Below are positions 1 through 9,064 of a stretch of DNA of 45,804 bases, in pieces. The stretch is from NCBI GenBank assembly GCA_016218705.1, contig JACRDC010000043.1, positions 1 through 45,804 on the forward strand, written 5' to 3'. The notes beneath the pieces are model-generated. The model worked only from the letters and a program-made list of their open reading frames with translations, was not told where the DNA came from and made no database searches. The translations under genes and the position numbers were made by a program. This DNA comes from Desulfarculus sp. (GTDB lineage Bacteria; Desulfobacterota; Desulfarculia; Desulfarculales; Desulfarculaceae). The stretch's first letter is position 1. Each line of letters starts with the position of its first letter.

Positions 1-1
1 G

Positions 2-2806
2 CCGGCCACGGTGATCCAGGCCGTGGCCCAGGGCAAGGAGGCGGCCCAGTCGGCCATGCGCCTGCTCAAGGGCCAGGACCTGGCGGCGGGCCGCGCCAAG
101 GACTGGCAGGCCGTGGAGCCGCCCAAGGTGGCGGTGCCGGTGCAGGCGCGGAACAAGCCACCCCACGCCGACCCCGTGGCGCGGGCGCAGGGTTTCGGCG
201 AGGTGGTGGGCGCGTTGAGCGAGGAGGCCGCGCGGGCCGAGGCGTCTCGTTGCCTGGCCTGCGGCATCTGCTCGGAGTGCTACCGGTGCGTCTCGGCCTG
301 CCAGGCCGGGGCCATCCAGCACCAGCAGCGGCCCCAGGAGATCAAGCTCCAGGTGGGCGCCGTGGTCATGGCTCCGGGCTTCAAACCCTTCGAGGCCGCG
401 TCCAAGGCCGAGTACGGTTACGGACGCTACGCTAATGTACTCACCAGTCTGGAGTTCGAGCGGGTGCTCTCGGCCAGCGGCCCCTATGGAGGCCACGTCA
501 AGCGCCCCAGCGACGGCGTGGAGCCCAAGCGCGTGGCCTGGATACAGTGCGTGGGCTCCCGCGACGCCTCAGTCGGCCGCGACTACTGCTCCTACGTCTG
601 CTGCATGTACGCCAGCAAGCAGGCCATCATTGCCGGCGAGCACGTGGCCGGGCTTGAGAAGACCATTTTCTACATGGATATCCGCGCCCAGGGCAAGGGC
701 TTTGACCGTTACTACGAGCGGGCCAAGGGCGAGCACGGCGTGCGCTATGTGCGCTCCATGATCTCGCGGGTGGTGGAGGACCCCTCCTGCCACGACCTGA
801 TCGTGCAGTACTTCGATGAGACCGATACCCTGCGGGAGGAGTACTTTGACCTCCTGGTGCTTTCGGTGGGGCTCACTCCCAACCCCTCCGGGGTGGCCCT
901 GGCCCAGCGCCTGGGGGTGGAGGTGGACCGCTTCGGCTTCGCGGCCAGCCAGGGATTCAACCCCCTGGCCACCAACCGGCCGGGGGTCTTCGCGTGCGGC
1001 GCCTTCCAGGCCCCCCGCGACATCCCCGACACGGTGATGCAGGCTAGCGCCGCCGCCGCCGAGGCCGGGGCGCTGTTGGCCTCGGCCCGGGGCAGCGAGA
1101 TAGAGCCCATGGACTTCCCGCCCGAGCGCGCCTTGCCCCCGGAGGAGAAGCCGCGCCTGGGCGTCTTCGTCTGCCACTGCGGAATCAACATCGGGGGAGT
1201 GGTGGACGTGCCGGCGGTGGTGGAGTATCTGCGTGGCCTGCCCGGGGTGGTCTGCGCCCAGGACTATCTCTTCACCTGCTCCACCGACTCCCAGGAGAAG
1301 ATCACCGCCCTCATCAAGGAGCAAGGCTTGAACCGGGTGGTGGTGGCCTCATGCAGCCCGCGCACCCACGAGGGGCTCTTCCGCCAGGGTCTGCAACGGG
1401 CCGGACTCAACCCCTACCTATTCGAGATGGCCAACATCCGCGACCAGTGCTCCTGGGTGCACGCCGGCGACCACGCCGCCGCCACGGTCAAGGCCATGGA
1501 CCTGGCGCGCATGTCCTGCGCCCGCGCCCTGATGCTAAGGCCCCTGCGCCAGTTCCCGGCCCCGGTGGAGCAGACGGCCCTGGTGCTGGGCGGTGGCGTG
1601 GCCGGCATGACCGCGGCCCTCAGCCTGGCCGAGCAGGGCTTCCCCACCCATCTGGTGGAAAGGGACGCGGCTCTGGGTGGCCTGGCCCGGCGCTTTGACC
1701 GCACCCTGGAGGGACTGGCGGTGCGGCCCTTCCTGGAAGACCTGGCGGACCGCGTCAGCCATCATCCCCTGATCCGGGTGCGCTTGAACAGCCAGCTCAA
1801 GTCCGTGGAAGGGCGGGTGGGCCAGTTCCAGGCGGCCATCGCCAGCGCTGACAAGAGCGAGCAGGTGGCCGTGGGCGCCCTGATCGTGGCCACCGGGGCC
1901 AGCGAGTACCGGCCCAGCCAGTACCTGCACGGGCAGGACCAGCGAGTGCTCAGCCAGTTGGCCTTCCACGAGGCAATTGCCGGTGGTGCGGGCGCCCTGG
2001 ATGGCGTGGACAGCGTGGTGATGATCCAGTGCGTGGGCTCCCGCGAGCCCGAGCATCCCTATTGCTCGCGCGTCTGCTGCGGCCAGGCCGTGGCCAACGC
2101 CCTCAGGATCAAGGAGCTTAAGCCCCTGGCCGAGGTCACGGTGCTCTATCGCGACATGCGCACCTTCTCGCTCAAGGAGCTGTACTACCAAAAGGCCCGC
2201 AAGTTGGGGGTGCGCTTCGTGCGCTTCGGCCCGGAGGAGCCGCCTCGGGTGCGCGCCGGCCAGGCGGGCCTTGAGGTGGCTGTGCGCGACCAGATCCTGG
2301 GGCAGTGGCTGGTGCTGAACGCCCAGCGCCTGGTACTGGGGGCGGCGGTGCGCCCCCAGTCCGACGCCCCGGAGTTGGCCAGCGCGCTGAAGCTGCCCCT
2401 GGACGCCGACGGCTTCTTCATGGAGGCCCACCTCAAGCTCCGGCCCGTGGACTTCGTGGGGGCCGGGTTCTTCCTGGCCGGGGCGGCCCACGGCCCCAAG
2501 TATCTGGAGGAGGTCGTAGCCCAGGCCAAGGCCGCGGCGGCGCGGGCGGCGGCGGTGCTGGCCCAGAGCCAGATGCTGGTGGGCGGCGAGGTGGCGGTGG
2601 TGGACGCCGAGCGCTGCGTGGCCTGTCTTACCTGTGTGCGCACCTGCCCCTACGGGGTGCCCCAGCTTAACGAGGAAGGCGTGGCCTTCATTGATCCGGC
2701 GGCCTGCCACGGTTGCGGCTCTTGCGCCTCGGCCTGCCCGCGCAAGCTCATCGAGGTGCAGCACCACACCGACGCCCAGATACTGGCCAAGGCTAGGGCC
2801 CTGTAA
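2..2806 (+). CDS. hdrA: HdrA-type flavin/FeS oxidoreductase, large fused form, 5'-truncated by the window
   Basis: Partial: the reading frame is open to the left edge and begins inside the typical end of a GltD-like FAD domain (PATVIQAVAQGKEAA), so the N-terminus is outside the window. Visible parts in order are a Cys-rich cluster (CLACGICSECYRC), an HdrA FAD region with CVGSRD and YCSYVCC, an HdrA N-terminal-type domain (VFVCHCGINIGG), a second intact FAD motif (GGGVAGM near residue 530) with another CVGSRE/YCSRVCC pair, and a C-terminal 2x[4Fe-4S] ferredoxin (CVACLTCVRTCP, CHGCGSCASACP). HdrA proteins carry the flavin and FeS relay of cytoplasmic heterodisulfide-reductase-like complexes. 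It is 15 bp upstream of mvhD and heads the metVF-hdr operon. The duplicated HdrA organisation is unusually large. The family call is sure; the electron partners are inferred. Confidence 0.93.
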   Translation, partial: PATVIQAVAQGKEAAQSAMRLLKGQDLAAGRAKDWQAVEPPKVAVPVQARNKPPHADPVARAQGFGEVVGALSEEAARAEASRCLACGICSECYRCVSACQAGAIQHQQRPQEIKLQVGAVVMAPGFKPFEAASKAEYGYGRYANVLTSLEFERVLSASGPYGGHVKRPSDGVEPKRVAWIQCVGSRDASVGRDYCSYVCCMYASKQAIIAGEHVAGLEKTIFYMDIRAQGKGFDRYYERAKGEHGVRYVRSMISRVVEDPSCHDLIVQYFDETDTLREEYFDLLVLSVGLTPNPSGVALAQRLGVEVDRFGFAASQGFNPLATNRPGVFACGAFQAPRDIPDTVMQASAAAAEAGALLASARGSEIEPMDFPPERALPPEEKPRLGVFVCHCGINIGGVVDVPAVVEYLRGLPGVVCAQDYLFTCSTDSQEKITALIKEQGLNRVVVASCSPRTHEGLFRQGLQRAGLNPYLFEMANIRDQCSWVHAGDHAAATVKAMDLARMSCARALMLRPLRQFPAPVEQTALVLGGGVAGMTAALSLAEQGFPTHLVERDAALGGLARRFDRTLEGLAVRPFLEDLADRVSHHPLIRVRLNSQLKSVEGRVGQFQAAIASADKSEQVAVGALIVATGASEYRPSQYLHGQDQRVLSQLAFHEAIAGGAGALDGVDSVVMIQCVGSREPEHPYCSRVCCGQAVANALRIKELKPLAEVTVLYRDMRTFSLKELYYQKARKLGVRFVRFGPEEPPRVRAGQAGLEVAVRDQILGQWLVLNAQRLVLGAAVRPQSDAPELASALKLPLDADGFFMEAHLKLRPVDFVGAGFFLAGAAHGPKYLEEVVAQAKAAAARAAAVLAQSQMLVGGEVAVVDAERCVACLTCVRTCPYGVPQLNEEGVAFIDPAACHGCGSCASACPRKLIEVQHHTDAQILAKARAL

Positions 2807-2821
2807 GGCAAGGGGGAAGCG

Positions 2822-3271
2822 ATGGCTGAACGCTACGATCCCAAGGTGCTGGCCCTGATCTGCACCTACTGCACCTACACCGCCGCCGACATGGCCGGCT
2901 CCATGCGCCTGCAATACCCGCCGGGGGTGCGGGTGGTCAAGCTGTTGTGCACCGGCAAGGTGGACGTGCTCTATCTCTTGGAGGCCTTCCGGGCTGGGGC
3001 CGACGCGGTGATGGTCAGCGGCTGCGAGATCGGCGACTGCCACTTTTTGGAAGGCAACCTGCGCGCCAAGGAGCGGGTGGCCCACGCCAAGGAGCTGATC
3101 GCCGAGGCGGGACTGGACCCCGGGCGGGTGGAGATGTTTCACATAGGCGCCTCCGACGCTCCCAAGTGGGCCGAGGCTGTCAGGCAGATGACTAGAAGGG
3201 CCCAGGAACTGGGGCCCAATCCCCTGGGACGCCAGAAGGCGCAATCCCTAGCGGCGGAGGCAAGGCCATGA
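2822..3271 (+). CDS. mvhD: Hydrogenase/Hdr iron-sulfur subunit MvhD (FlpD family)
   Basis: A 149-residue protein of the MvhD/FlpD family, which carries a [2Fe-2S] cluster and passes electrons between a donor and HdrA. Conserved cysteines are visible in CTYCTYTAADM, in LLCTGKVD, and in GCEIGDCHFLEGN. The length matches the family norm (about 140). ATG 2822 follows a purine-rich site (AAGGGGGAAG), and the stop overlaps the metV start (ATGA). No hydrogenase genes are in the window, so here the protein more likely links HdrA to the MetV/MetF reductase, as in acetogen metVF-hdr clusters. That last point is inference from context. Confidence 0.93.
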   Translation: MAERYDPKVLALICTYCTYTAADMAGSMRLQYPPGVRVVKLLCTGKVDVLYLLEAFRAGADAVMVSGCEIGDCHFLEGNLRAKERVAHAKELIAEAGLDPGRVEMFHIGASDAPKWAEAVRQMTRRAQELGPNPLGRQKAQSLAAEARP

Positions 3272-3948
3272 TCGTTGCCCAGCGCAAGGACTTCGAGCAG
3301 ATAAAGGCGGCGGCGGCGGATTTCCGCAAGGTGCTGGTGGTGGGCTGCGGCACCTGCGTGGCCGTGTGTCTCACCGGCGGCGAGAAGGAGGCCGGCATCC
3401 TGGCCGCCCAGTTGGACCTGGCCAGCCAGATCCAGGGCGAGGACAAGAGCTTCGCCGTGGCCTGCGTGGAACGCCAATGCGACCTGGAGTTTCTGGACGA
3501 GCTGGCCGAGACGGTGCTGGACTATGACGCGCTGTTGTCCTTGGCCTGCGGGGCGGGCATCCAGCTCTTGGCCGAGCGCTACCCGCGGGTACCGGTGCTG
3601 GCCGGGGTGGACACCACCTTCATCGGCATAAACCGCGACGTGGGCCTGTGGGAGGAGCGTTGCCGGGCCTGCCGGGCCTGCGTGCTCACCACCACCGGCG
3701 GCATTTGCCCGGTGAGCCTGTGCCCCAAGGGCATGCTCAACGGCCCCTGCGGCGGCACCCGGCAGGGTAAGTGCGAAACCGACCCGGAGCGCGACTGCGC
3801 CTGGAGCTTGATCTATGAGCGCCTGGCCGGCCTGGACCGCCTGGAAAACTTGAGCGCCATCGTGGCACCCCGCGACCACGGCGCCCGCAGCCAGCCCGGC
3901 CGCCAGGTCCATCCCGCCTATCTAAGGAGGTACAGCGCCCATGAGTAA
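3268..3948 (+). CDS. metV: MetV-type methylenetetrahydrofolate reductase zinc/FeS subunit
   Basis: A 226-residue protein matching MetV, the small partner of MetF in Wood-Ljungdahl bacteria. The C-terminal half carries the diagnostic cysteine motifs (CRACRACVLTTTGGICP, SLCPKGMLNGPCGG), which bind FeS in characterised relatives. The N-terminal half has VVGCGTCVAVCLTGG and CGAGIQ. MetV is thought to conduct electrons to MetF. The start overlaps mvhD by four bases, and the end overlaps metF (ATGAGTAA), which implies translational coupling and a fixed complex. Confidence 0.92.
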   Translation: MIVAQRKDFEQIKAAAADFRKVLVVGCGTCVAVCLTGGEKEAGILAAQLDLASQIQGEDKSFAVACVERQCDLEFLDELAETVLDYDALLSLACGAGIQLLAERYPRVPVLAGVDTTFIGINRDVGLWEERCRACRACVLTTTGGICPVSLCPKGMLNGPCGGTRQGKCETDPERDCAWSLIYERLAGLDRLENLSAIVAPRDHGARSQPGRQVHPAYLRRYSAHE

Positions 3949-4720
3949 GTTCGAGCAGGCCTTGGCCCACAAGGACTTCGTGCTGACCGTGGAACTGGAC
4001 CCGCCCCGGGGGGTGGCCCTGGCGCCGCTTTTGGAGTTGGCCAGCCGCCTGGCCCCGCGCGTGGACGCCCTGGTGGTCAGCGACAACCGGGGGGCCATGC
4101 CCCGCCTCAGCGGCCTGGCCGCCGGCGCGCGCCTGGCCGCCCAGGGGGCCGAGGTGATCCTGACGCTCACCTGCCGGGACATGAATCGCCTGGCGCTGAC
4201 CAGCCAGATGCTGGCCGCCGGCGCGGAGGGCATCGGGAACCTTCTCTTGGTCAGCGGCGACTACGTCAGCCTGGGCGACCACCCCGGGGCCAAGCCGGTC
4301 TACGACCTGGACTCGGTGCAGGCCCTAGGCCTGGCCGTCACCCTGGCCTCGGGCCGCGACCTGGCCGGCCAGGAGCTCGACGGCGCGCCCAGATTCTGCC
4401 TGGGCGCGGTGGTGGCCGCCCAGTCCGATCCCCTGCCGCCCCAGCTCATCAAGCTCAAGAAGAAGGCCCAGGCCGGGGCGCGCTTTATCGTCACCCAGCC
4501 CCTGACCGGATTGGAGGAGCTTCAGGGCTTCTGCCGGCAGACGGCCACTCTGGGGATCAAGCTCCTGGCCGGCCTGGAGGTGGCCGACCCCGGCCAACGC
4601 CAGGGGGTGGTGGGCCTGTTTAAGGAGATACGGGGCTCCGGCCTGGTGGCCGGGGCGCACCTGTCCATGCCCGCCGCCCAGGACGACCTGCCGGCGCTCC
4701 TGGACGCCTGCGGTCTTTAA
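3941..4720 (+). CDS. metF: 5,10-methylenetetrahydrofolate reductase
   Basis: A 259-residue TIM-barrel MTHFR that interconverts methylene-THF and methyl-THF in the methyl branch of the Wood-Ljungdahl pathway. Family signatures are the N-terminal FVLTVELDPPRG, the central RDMNR segment, NLLLVSGDY and the later RFIVTQPL. It is shorter than E. coli MetF (about 296) and similar to acetogen-type MetF, which depends on MetV. The start overlaps metV by eight bases, with AAGGAGG a few bases upstream. Its place between metV and two hdrA genes suggests that electrons reach its flavin through Hdr/MvhD subunits and not from NAD(P)H directly (inference). Confidence 0.93.
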   Translation: MSKFEQALAHKDFVLTVELDPPRGVALAPLLELASRLAPRVDALVVSDNRGAMPRLSGLAAGARLAAQGAEVILTLTCRDMNRLALTSQMLAAGAEGIGNLLLVSGDYVSLGDHPGAKPVYDLDSVQALGLAVTLASGRDLAGQELDGAPRFCLGAVVAAQSDPLPPQLIKLKKKAQAGARFIVTQPLTGLEELQGFCRQTATLGIKLLAGLEVADPGQRQGVVGLFKEIRGSGLVAGAHLSMPAAQDDLPALLDACGL

Positions 4721-4735
4721 GCCGGAGGGGTGGCC

Positions 4736-5962
4736 ATGGACCTGCAAGACAAGAGCGTGCTGGTGATCGGCGGCGGCCTGGCCGGCATCACCGCGTCCCT
4801 GGAGCTGGCCGGCCAGGGGGTGCGGGTGGCCCTGGTTGAGAAGGATGACTTTTTGGGCGGTCAGGCCGCGCGCCTGGCCTGCAAGGCCCTGGACACCTGC
4901 CAGAAGTGCAACGGCTGCCTGGCCGAGCCCCGTCTGGCGGCGGTGCTAAGCCATCCCGGCATCGAGCTATGGCGGCGCAGCCGGGTGGAGCAAGTCGTTC
5001 GCAACGGCCGGGGCTTCACGGTGAGGCTCAGGCAGGAGCCGGCCTACGTGGACCCCGAGCGCTGCAACGGCTGCGGCCAGTGCCTGGAGGTCTGCCCAGC
5101 GGCCGGCGAGGGCGCCCTGCGCGCCCCGCTCATCCCCGGCGACCGGCCCCGTCTGGCCATCTCTCCCACCTCCTGCCTGTACTTCAAGGACCAGCGCTCC
5201 ACCCTGTGCCAGGACATCTGCCCCGAGGAGGCCATAGACTTCGGCCAGACCCCCCGGCAGGTGGAGATAAAGGCCGACGCCCTGGTGCTGGCCACCGGCT
5301 TTCAGCCTTATCCAGCCGCCACCAAAGAGCGCCTGGGCCATGGCCGGGTGGCCGACGTGGTCACCGCCCTGGAGCTGGAGCAGGGCCTGCGCGACCACGG
5401 GGGCCCGGTGCGTCCTTCCGACGGCCGGCCGCCGGCCAGCGTGGCCTTCATCCAGTGCGTGGGCTCCCGCGAGCGCCTGGGGCACAACTACTGCTCCCGG
5501 GTCTGCTGCGGCTACGCCTTGCGCCTGGGACGCCATCTGCGCTCCCGCCATGGCGCCCAGGTGAGCATCTTCTATATGGACCTGCAAAGCTTTGGCCACG
5601 CCCTGGACGACTTCATGGCCGCCGCCCGCCAGGAACTCAACCTGATCCGCTCCATGCCCTACGACGTGTACCAGGGCCACGGCGGCCAGGTAGTGCTGGA
5701 GTACCAGGCCGTCAGCGGCCAGCCCCCGGTGAAGGGGCGTTTTGACCTGGTGGTGCTCTCGGTGGGCATGGCGCCCAACCCCGACAACCCCCAACTGGCC
5801 CAGGCCTGCGGGGCCGGCCTGGACCATCACGGCTTCCTTTCGTCCCGGCCGGGGGTCTTCGTGGCCGGTGCCGCCACCCGGCCCCTGGACATGGCCGAGG
5901 TGGTGGCCCAGGCTGCCGGTGCCGCCCAGGAGGCCTTGCGCTATCTGGAGGAATGCCCATGA
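4736..5962 (+). CDS. hdrA: HdrA, canonical short form
   Basis: About 408 residues. It has an intact Rossmann FAD motif at the N-terminus (VIGGGLAGITASLELA, then EKDDFLGG), the HdrA Cys segment (DTCQKCNGCLAEP), an inserted ferredoxin motif (CNGCGQCLEVCPA), CVGSRERLG, YCSRVCCGYA, and a closing FAD segment (GVFVAGAATRPLDMAEVV). It lacks a C-terminal diferredoxin. HdrA is the flavin hub of Hdr complexes and can bifurcate electrons. ATG 4736 is preferred over GTG 4730 because GGAGG lies 7 bases before it. The stop overlaps the next gene's ATG. Confidence 0.92.
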   Translation: MDLQDKSVLVIGGGLAGITASLELAGQGVRVALVEKDDFLGGQAARLACKALDTCQKCNGCLAEPRLAAVLSHPGIELWRRSRVEQVVRNGRGFTVRLRQEPAYVDPERCNGCGQCLEVCPAAGEGALRAPLIPGDRPRLAISPTSCLYFKDQRSTLCQDICPEEAIDFGQTPRQVEIKADALVLATGFQPYPAATKERLGHGRVADVVTALELEQGLRDHGGPVRPSDGRPPASVAFIQCVGSRERLGHNYCSRVCCGYALRLGRHLRSRHGAQVSIFYMDLQSFGHALDDFMAAARQELNLIRSMPYDVYQGHGGQVVLEYQAVSGQPPVKGRFDLVVLSVGMAPNPDNPQLAQACGAGLDHHGFLSSRPGVFVAGAATRPLDMAEVVAQAAGAAQEALRYLEECP

Positions 5963-8097
5963 AGAGCCCAAACCGCTATGGGGTCTTTCTCTGTCAGGGA
6001 GGGCACGGTGGTCAGGAGTCGCTGGACTTTAAGCGCCTGCGCTGGACGGCCGAGGCCCAGGGCGTGCCCGTCTTCGAGGTGACCCAGGCCTGCGCCCAGG
6101 AGGGGGCCGCCGCCGTGGCCCGCCTGACCGGCGAGGGCGGGTTTGACTCCTTCATTCTGGGGGCCTGCCCCCTGGCCGGCCCAGGCGGACCCTTGGCCGG
6201 CGAGCTGTGGCGGGCGGGGCTCAAGCCGGAGATGGTCCAGCACCTGGACTTGTGCCAGAAGCCCCTGGGTCAGACCGGCCAGTGCCTGGTGATGGACGGG
6301 GGGGCCTTGGCCTTGGACCAGGCCTTGGTGGCCCAGGCGGCCCGCTTCCAGCCCGAGTCGCGGGAGATGGAGGTCTCGCGGCGGGTGCTGGTGCTGGGCA
6401 GCGGGCTGTTGGCGCTCAAGGCGGCGCGGGGGCTTTTGCTGGGCGGCTATAAGGTGCTGCTCATCACCCCGGGCCGGCGCCTGGCCCCGCCGGAGCCGCT
6501 TCTGGGGCTTGAGGCCAAGTTGGAGGCCACGGCCCTGGCCCGGGAGCTTGAGGCCGCGGAACGCCTGGAGGTGGTGTCTCGGGGCGAGCTGCTCAGACTG
6601 GCAGGATCGTCCGGAGGGTTCACCGCCACGGTGCTGGACCGCCAGCGCCGCCGCTGGACCCGGCGAGCAGGGGCGGTGCTGGTGACCCAGGGTCCGCCCA
6701 CGCGGCTCAACAGCGGGGACACCGGCCTGGAGGCCGGACCGCGGGTGGTTTCCCTTTCCGATCTGTTGATCTGGCTGTCGTCGCCGGAGCACTTTCGCAA
6801 GAAGGTGCCCAGGCAGGGTCAGCCAAGGGTGGGCCTGGCCGTGGGCCTAGGCCAGGAGGCAAGCCCCATGAGCCTGCGCGCCGCCTGCCTGGCCGCCCGG
6901 GGTCTGGTGAGCGAATTGGGGGCCGAGGTGACCCTGTTCACCAGCCAGGCCAAGATGGCCGCCCCCGACCTGGAGGAACTGACCCAGGAGGTGCGCGGCC
7001 TGGGCGTGGTCTTCGTCAAGTTCGACAGCCACCGGCCCCAGGCCAGCCCGCGGCCCGATGGGGTGGGCGTGAGCTACTTCGAGGAGATACTGGGGCGCGA
7101 ACTGAGCCAGGACCTGGACTTGGTGGCCGTGGACGAGGTGCCCGGCCCCGGCCAAGCCTGGCGTGGGCTGGCCCGGGTGCTGGGCCTGGCCGCGTCCGGC
7201 GACGGCTCCCTGCAGCCGGATCAGGTCAACGCCCTGCCCACGGCCAGCGCCCGGGCGGGGGTGTTTCTGCTGGGACCGGCCAGCGGGGCCTGGGACCTGC
7301 CCGCCGCCCTGGACCAGGTGGGCCAGGCCCTGGCCGGCGTGCGCGCCCTGCTGGGCCAGGGCAAGGCGCGGGTGGAGGAGGGCCGGGTGCGGGTGGACCG
7401 CCGGCGCTGCGCCATCTGTCTGACCTGCGTGCGGGTCTGCCCCCGGCAGGCCATGGGCCGCCAAGACCGCCGTCCGGAGGCCAATCCCCTGGCCTGCACC
7501 GCCTGCGGCACCTGCGCCTCGGAGTGCCCCATGGAGGCCATCCAGATCGCCGGCCAGGACGACCAGCGCTTCGCGCGCGAGATCGGCGCCGCCGTGAGCA
7601 AGAGCCCCTCGGGCCTGCTGACCGCCCCGGAGCGGGAGATGCTGGTCTTCGCCTGCGCCAACTCGGCTGGCCCGGCCCTGGCCGCCGCCCGTCTGGCGGG
7701 GCGTCCATGGCCCAGCGGCGTGCGCCTGGTGCAGGTGCCCTGCGCCGGCAAGGTGGACCCGGCCTACGTGCTGTGGGCCTTTCAGCAGGGCCTGGACGGG
7801 GTGCTGGTCCTGGGCTGTTATGAGGACGCCTGCCACTCGCTCACCGGCAGCACCTGGGCCGCCTATCGCGCCGGGCATTTACGCCGCCTGCTCACCGAGG
7901 CCGGCTGCGATCCCCGGCGGCTAATCAGCGCCGGCGTGGCGCCGGGCATGCACGCCCAGGTCATGGATATGATGGAGCAGGCCCGGCAACGGGTGGAGGG
8001 CCTGGGGGCCAACCCGTTGAAGACCCAGGCCAGGGTGCGCGAATTCTTGAGCCGCTTTACGGTGCGCATTGACGAAACCTATGCCATCGCCGGCTAA
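5959..8097 (+). CDS. HdrA-like / MvhD fusion with degenerate flavin motif
   Basis: 712 residues in three parts: an HdrA-like N-terminus and Rossmann-like region, a 2x[4Fe-4S] ferredoxin (CAICLTCVRVCP, CTACGTCASECP), and a C-terminal MvhD domain (CANSAG, VQVPCAGKVDPAYV, GCYEDACHS). The dinucleotide motif reads VLGSGLLALKAA, in place of GxGxxG/A, and lacks the acidic residue and GG that bind FAD in its neighbours. The HdrA N-terminal cysteines are also thinned out. The protein may therefore be a structural FeS conduit and not a flavoenzyme (inference). ATG 5959 is preferred over 5953 because GGAGGA is 6 bases before it. It overlaps hdrA by ATGA. Confidence 0.88.
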   Translation: MKSPNRYGVFLCQGGHGGQESLDFKRLRWTAEAQGVPVFEVTQACAQEGAAAVARLTGEGGFDSFILGACPLAGPGGPLAGELWRAGLKPEMVQHLDLCQKPLGQTGQCLVMDGGALALDQALVAQAARFQPESREMEVSRRVLVLGSGLLALKAARGLLLGGYKVLLITPGRRLAPPEPLLGLEAKLEATALARELEAAERLEVVSRGELLRLAGSSGGFTATVLDRQRRRWTRRAGAVLVTQGPPTRLNSGDTGLEAGPRVVSLSDLLIWLSSPEHFRKKVPRQGQPRVGLAVGLGQEASPMSLRAACLAARGLVSELGAEVTLFTSQAKMAAPDLEELTQEVRGLGVVFVKFDSHRPQASPRPDGVGVSYFEEILGRELSQDLDLVAVDEVPGPGQAWRGLARVLGLAASGDGSLQPDQVNALPTASARAGVFLLGPASGAWDLPAALDQVGQALAGVRALLGQGKARVEEGRVRVDRRRCAICLTCVRVCPRQAMGRQDRRPEANPLACTACGTCASECPMEAIQIAGQDDQRFAREIGAAVSKSPSGLLTAPEREMLVFACANSAGPALAAARLAGRPWPSGVRLVQVPCAGKVDPAYVLWAFQQGLDGVLVLGCYEDACHSLTGSTWAAYRAGHLRRLLTEAGCDPRRLISAGVAPGMHAQVMDMMEQARQRVEGLGANPLKTQARVREFLSRFTVRIDETYAIAG

Positions 8098-9064
8098 AGG
8101 GCGGCCAGCCCCGTCCGGGCCTGAGGGGGCAGGCGGCTTCGTGACCCGCGACAGGCGCCTGCGATCCATGCTGGAGGTGCTGCCGGCCCTGGCCCAAAGC
8201 GGCTGCACCCTGCTCATCACCGGCGAGACCGGTACCGGCAAGGAGCACCTGGCCCGGCTGGTGCACGCCCTGAGCCCCCGTCAGGGCGGCCCTTTCATAA
8301 AGGTGGGCTGCGCGGGCCTGCCCCAGGAACTCTTGGCCGGGGAATTGTTCGGCTACGCCGCCGGGGGGATCAACCCCGGCGAGCCGGCCAGGCCGGGGGC
8401 CTTGCGCCGGGCTAGCCAGGGCAGCCTGCTATTGGATGAGGTGGGGGAATTGCCCGCCGGCTTGCAGGAGGAGCTATGGCTTTTGCTGGAGCGGCAGGCC
8501 TACCTGCCCCGGGGCGGCGTGCGTGGCCTGCCCCTGCAAGCCCGCTTGCTGGCGGCCAGCAAATGCCCCCTGGAGGAAGTGGTGCACGGCCAGGGTTTCC
8601 GGGAGGACCTCTGCTATCATCTCAACTTGATGTGCTTCCATCTGCCGCCCCTGCGCGAGCGCCGGGGTGATCTGCCTCTTTTGATCGAGCACTTCCTCAC
8701 CCGTCTGTCCCTGGCGCGAAAAGGCCGGGCCATCGGCCTGAGCGACGAGGCCCAGGAGGTGCTCCTGGCCTATCACTATCCCGGCAACCTACGCGAGCTG
8801 CACAACATCCTGGAGCAGGCCGCCATGGTCTGCCGGGAGCGGGTCATCGGGCTGGACCATCTGCCGTCGTTCCTGGGGGGGCAAACCAGGCCGCTGACGG
8901 CGTCCCCCGCGGCCCCGGGCGCCGGCCAGGAAGAGCGCCAGGCCATTCTGGCGGCCCTGGAGCGGCACGGCTGGCGGCGCCGGGAGGCGGCCCAGGCCCT
9001 GGGCATGGACCGTACCACCCTGTGGCGCAAGATGCGCCGCCATGGCCTGCCCTCAAGCCCCTGA
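8081..9064 (+). CDS. AAA+ NtrC-family regulator lacking the GAFTGA loop
   Basis: About 327 residues: an AAA+ domain with Walker A (GETGTGKE) and Walker B (SLLLDEVGEL), arginine-rich PPLRERRGDLPLL, and a Fis-type HTH at the C-terminus (RREAAQALGMDRTTLWRKM). No receiver or PAS domain is present. Where sigma54 activators have GAFTGA after ELFG, this protein reads ELFGYAAGGINPGEPA, so the sigma54-contact loop is lost. TyrR-like proteins with this loss act on sigma70 promoters; that role here is inference. The start is uncertain: ATG 8081 overlaps the previous gene, TTG 8069 and GTG 8141 (with a purine-rich site upstream) are alternatives. It probably regulates the adjacent hdr/met genes. The 3' end overlaps convergent hdrB by 12 bp. 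Confidence 0.82.
   Translation: MPSPAKGRPAPSGPEGAGGFVTRDRRLRSMLEVLPALAQSGCTLLITGETGTGKEHLARLVHALSPRQGGPFIKVGCAGLPQELLAGELFGYAAGGINPGEPARPGALRRASQGSLLLDEVGELPAGLQEELWLLLERQAYLPRGGVRGLPLQARLLAASKCPLEEVVHGQGFREDLCYHLNLMCFHLPPLRERRGDLPLLIEHFLTRLSLARKGRAIGLSDEAQEVLLAYHYPGNLRELHNILEQAAMVCRERVIGLDHLPSFLGGQTRPLTASPAAPGAGQEERQAILAALERHGWRRREAAQALGMDRTTLWRKMRRHGLPSSP

Noticed and set aside
1535-3244. Very long minus-strand open frame (569 codons) opposite hdrA/mvhD
   Set aside because: High-GC shadow of the coding strand; His/Gly/Ala-rich and no family resemblance, no RBS.
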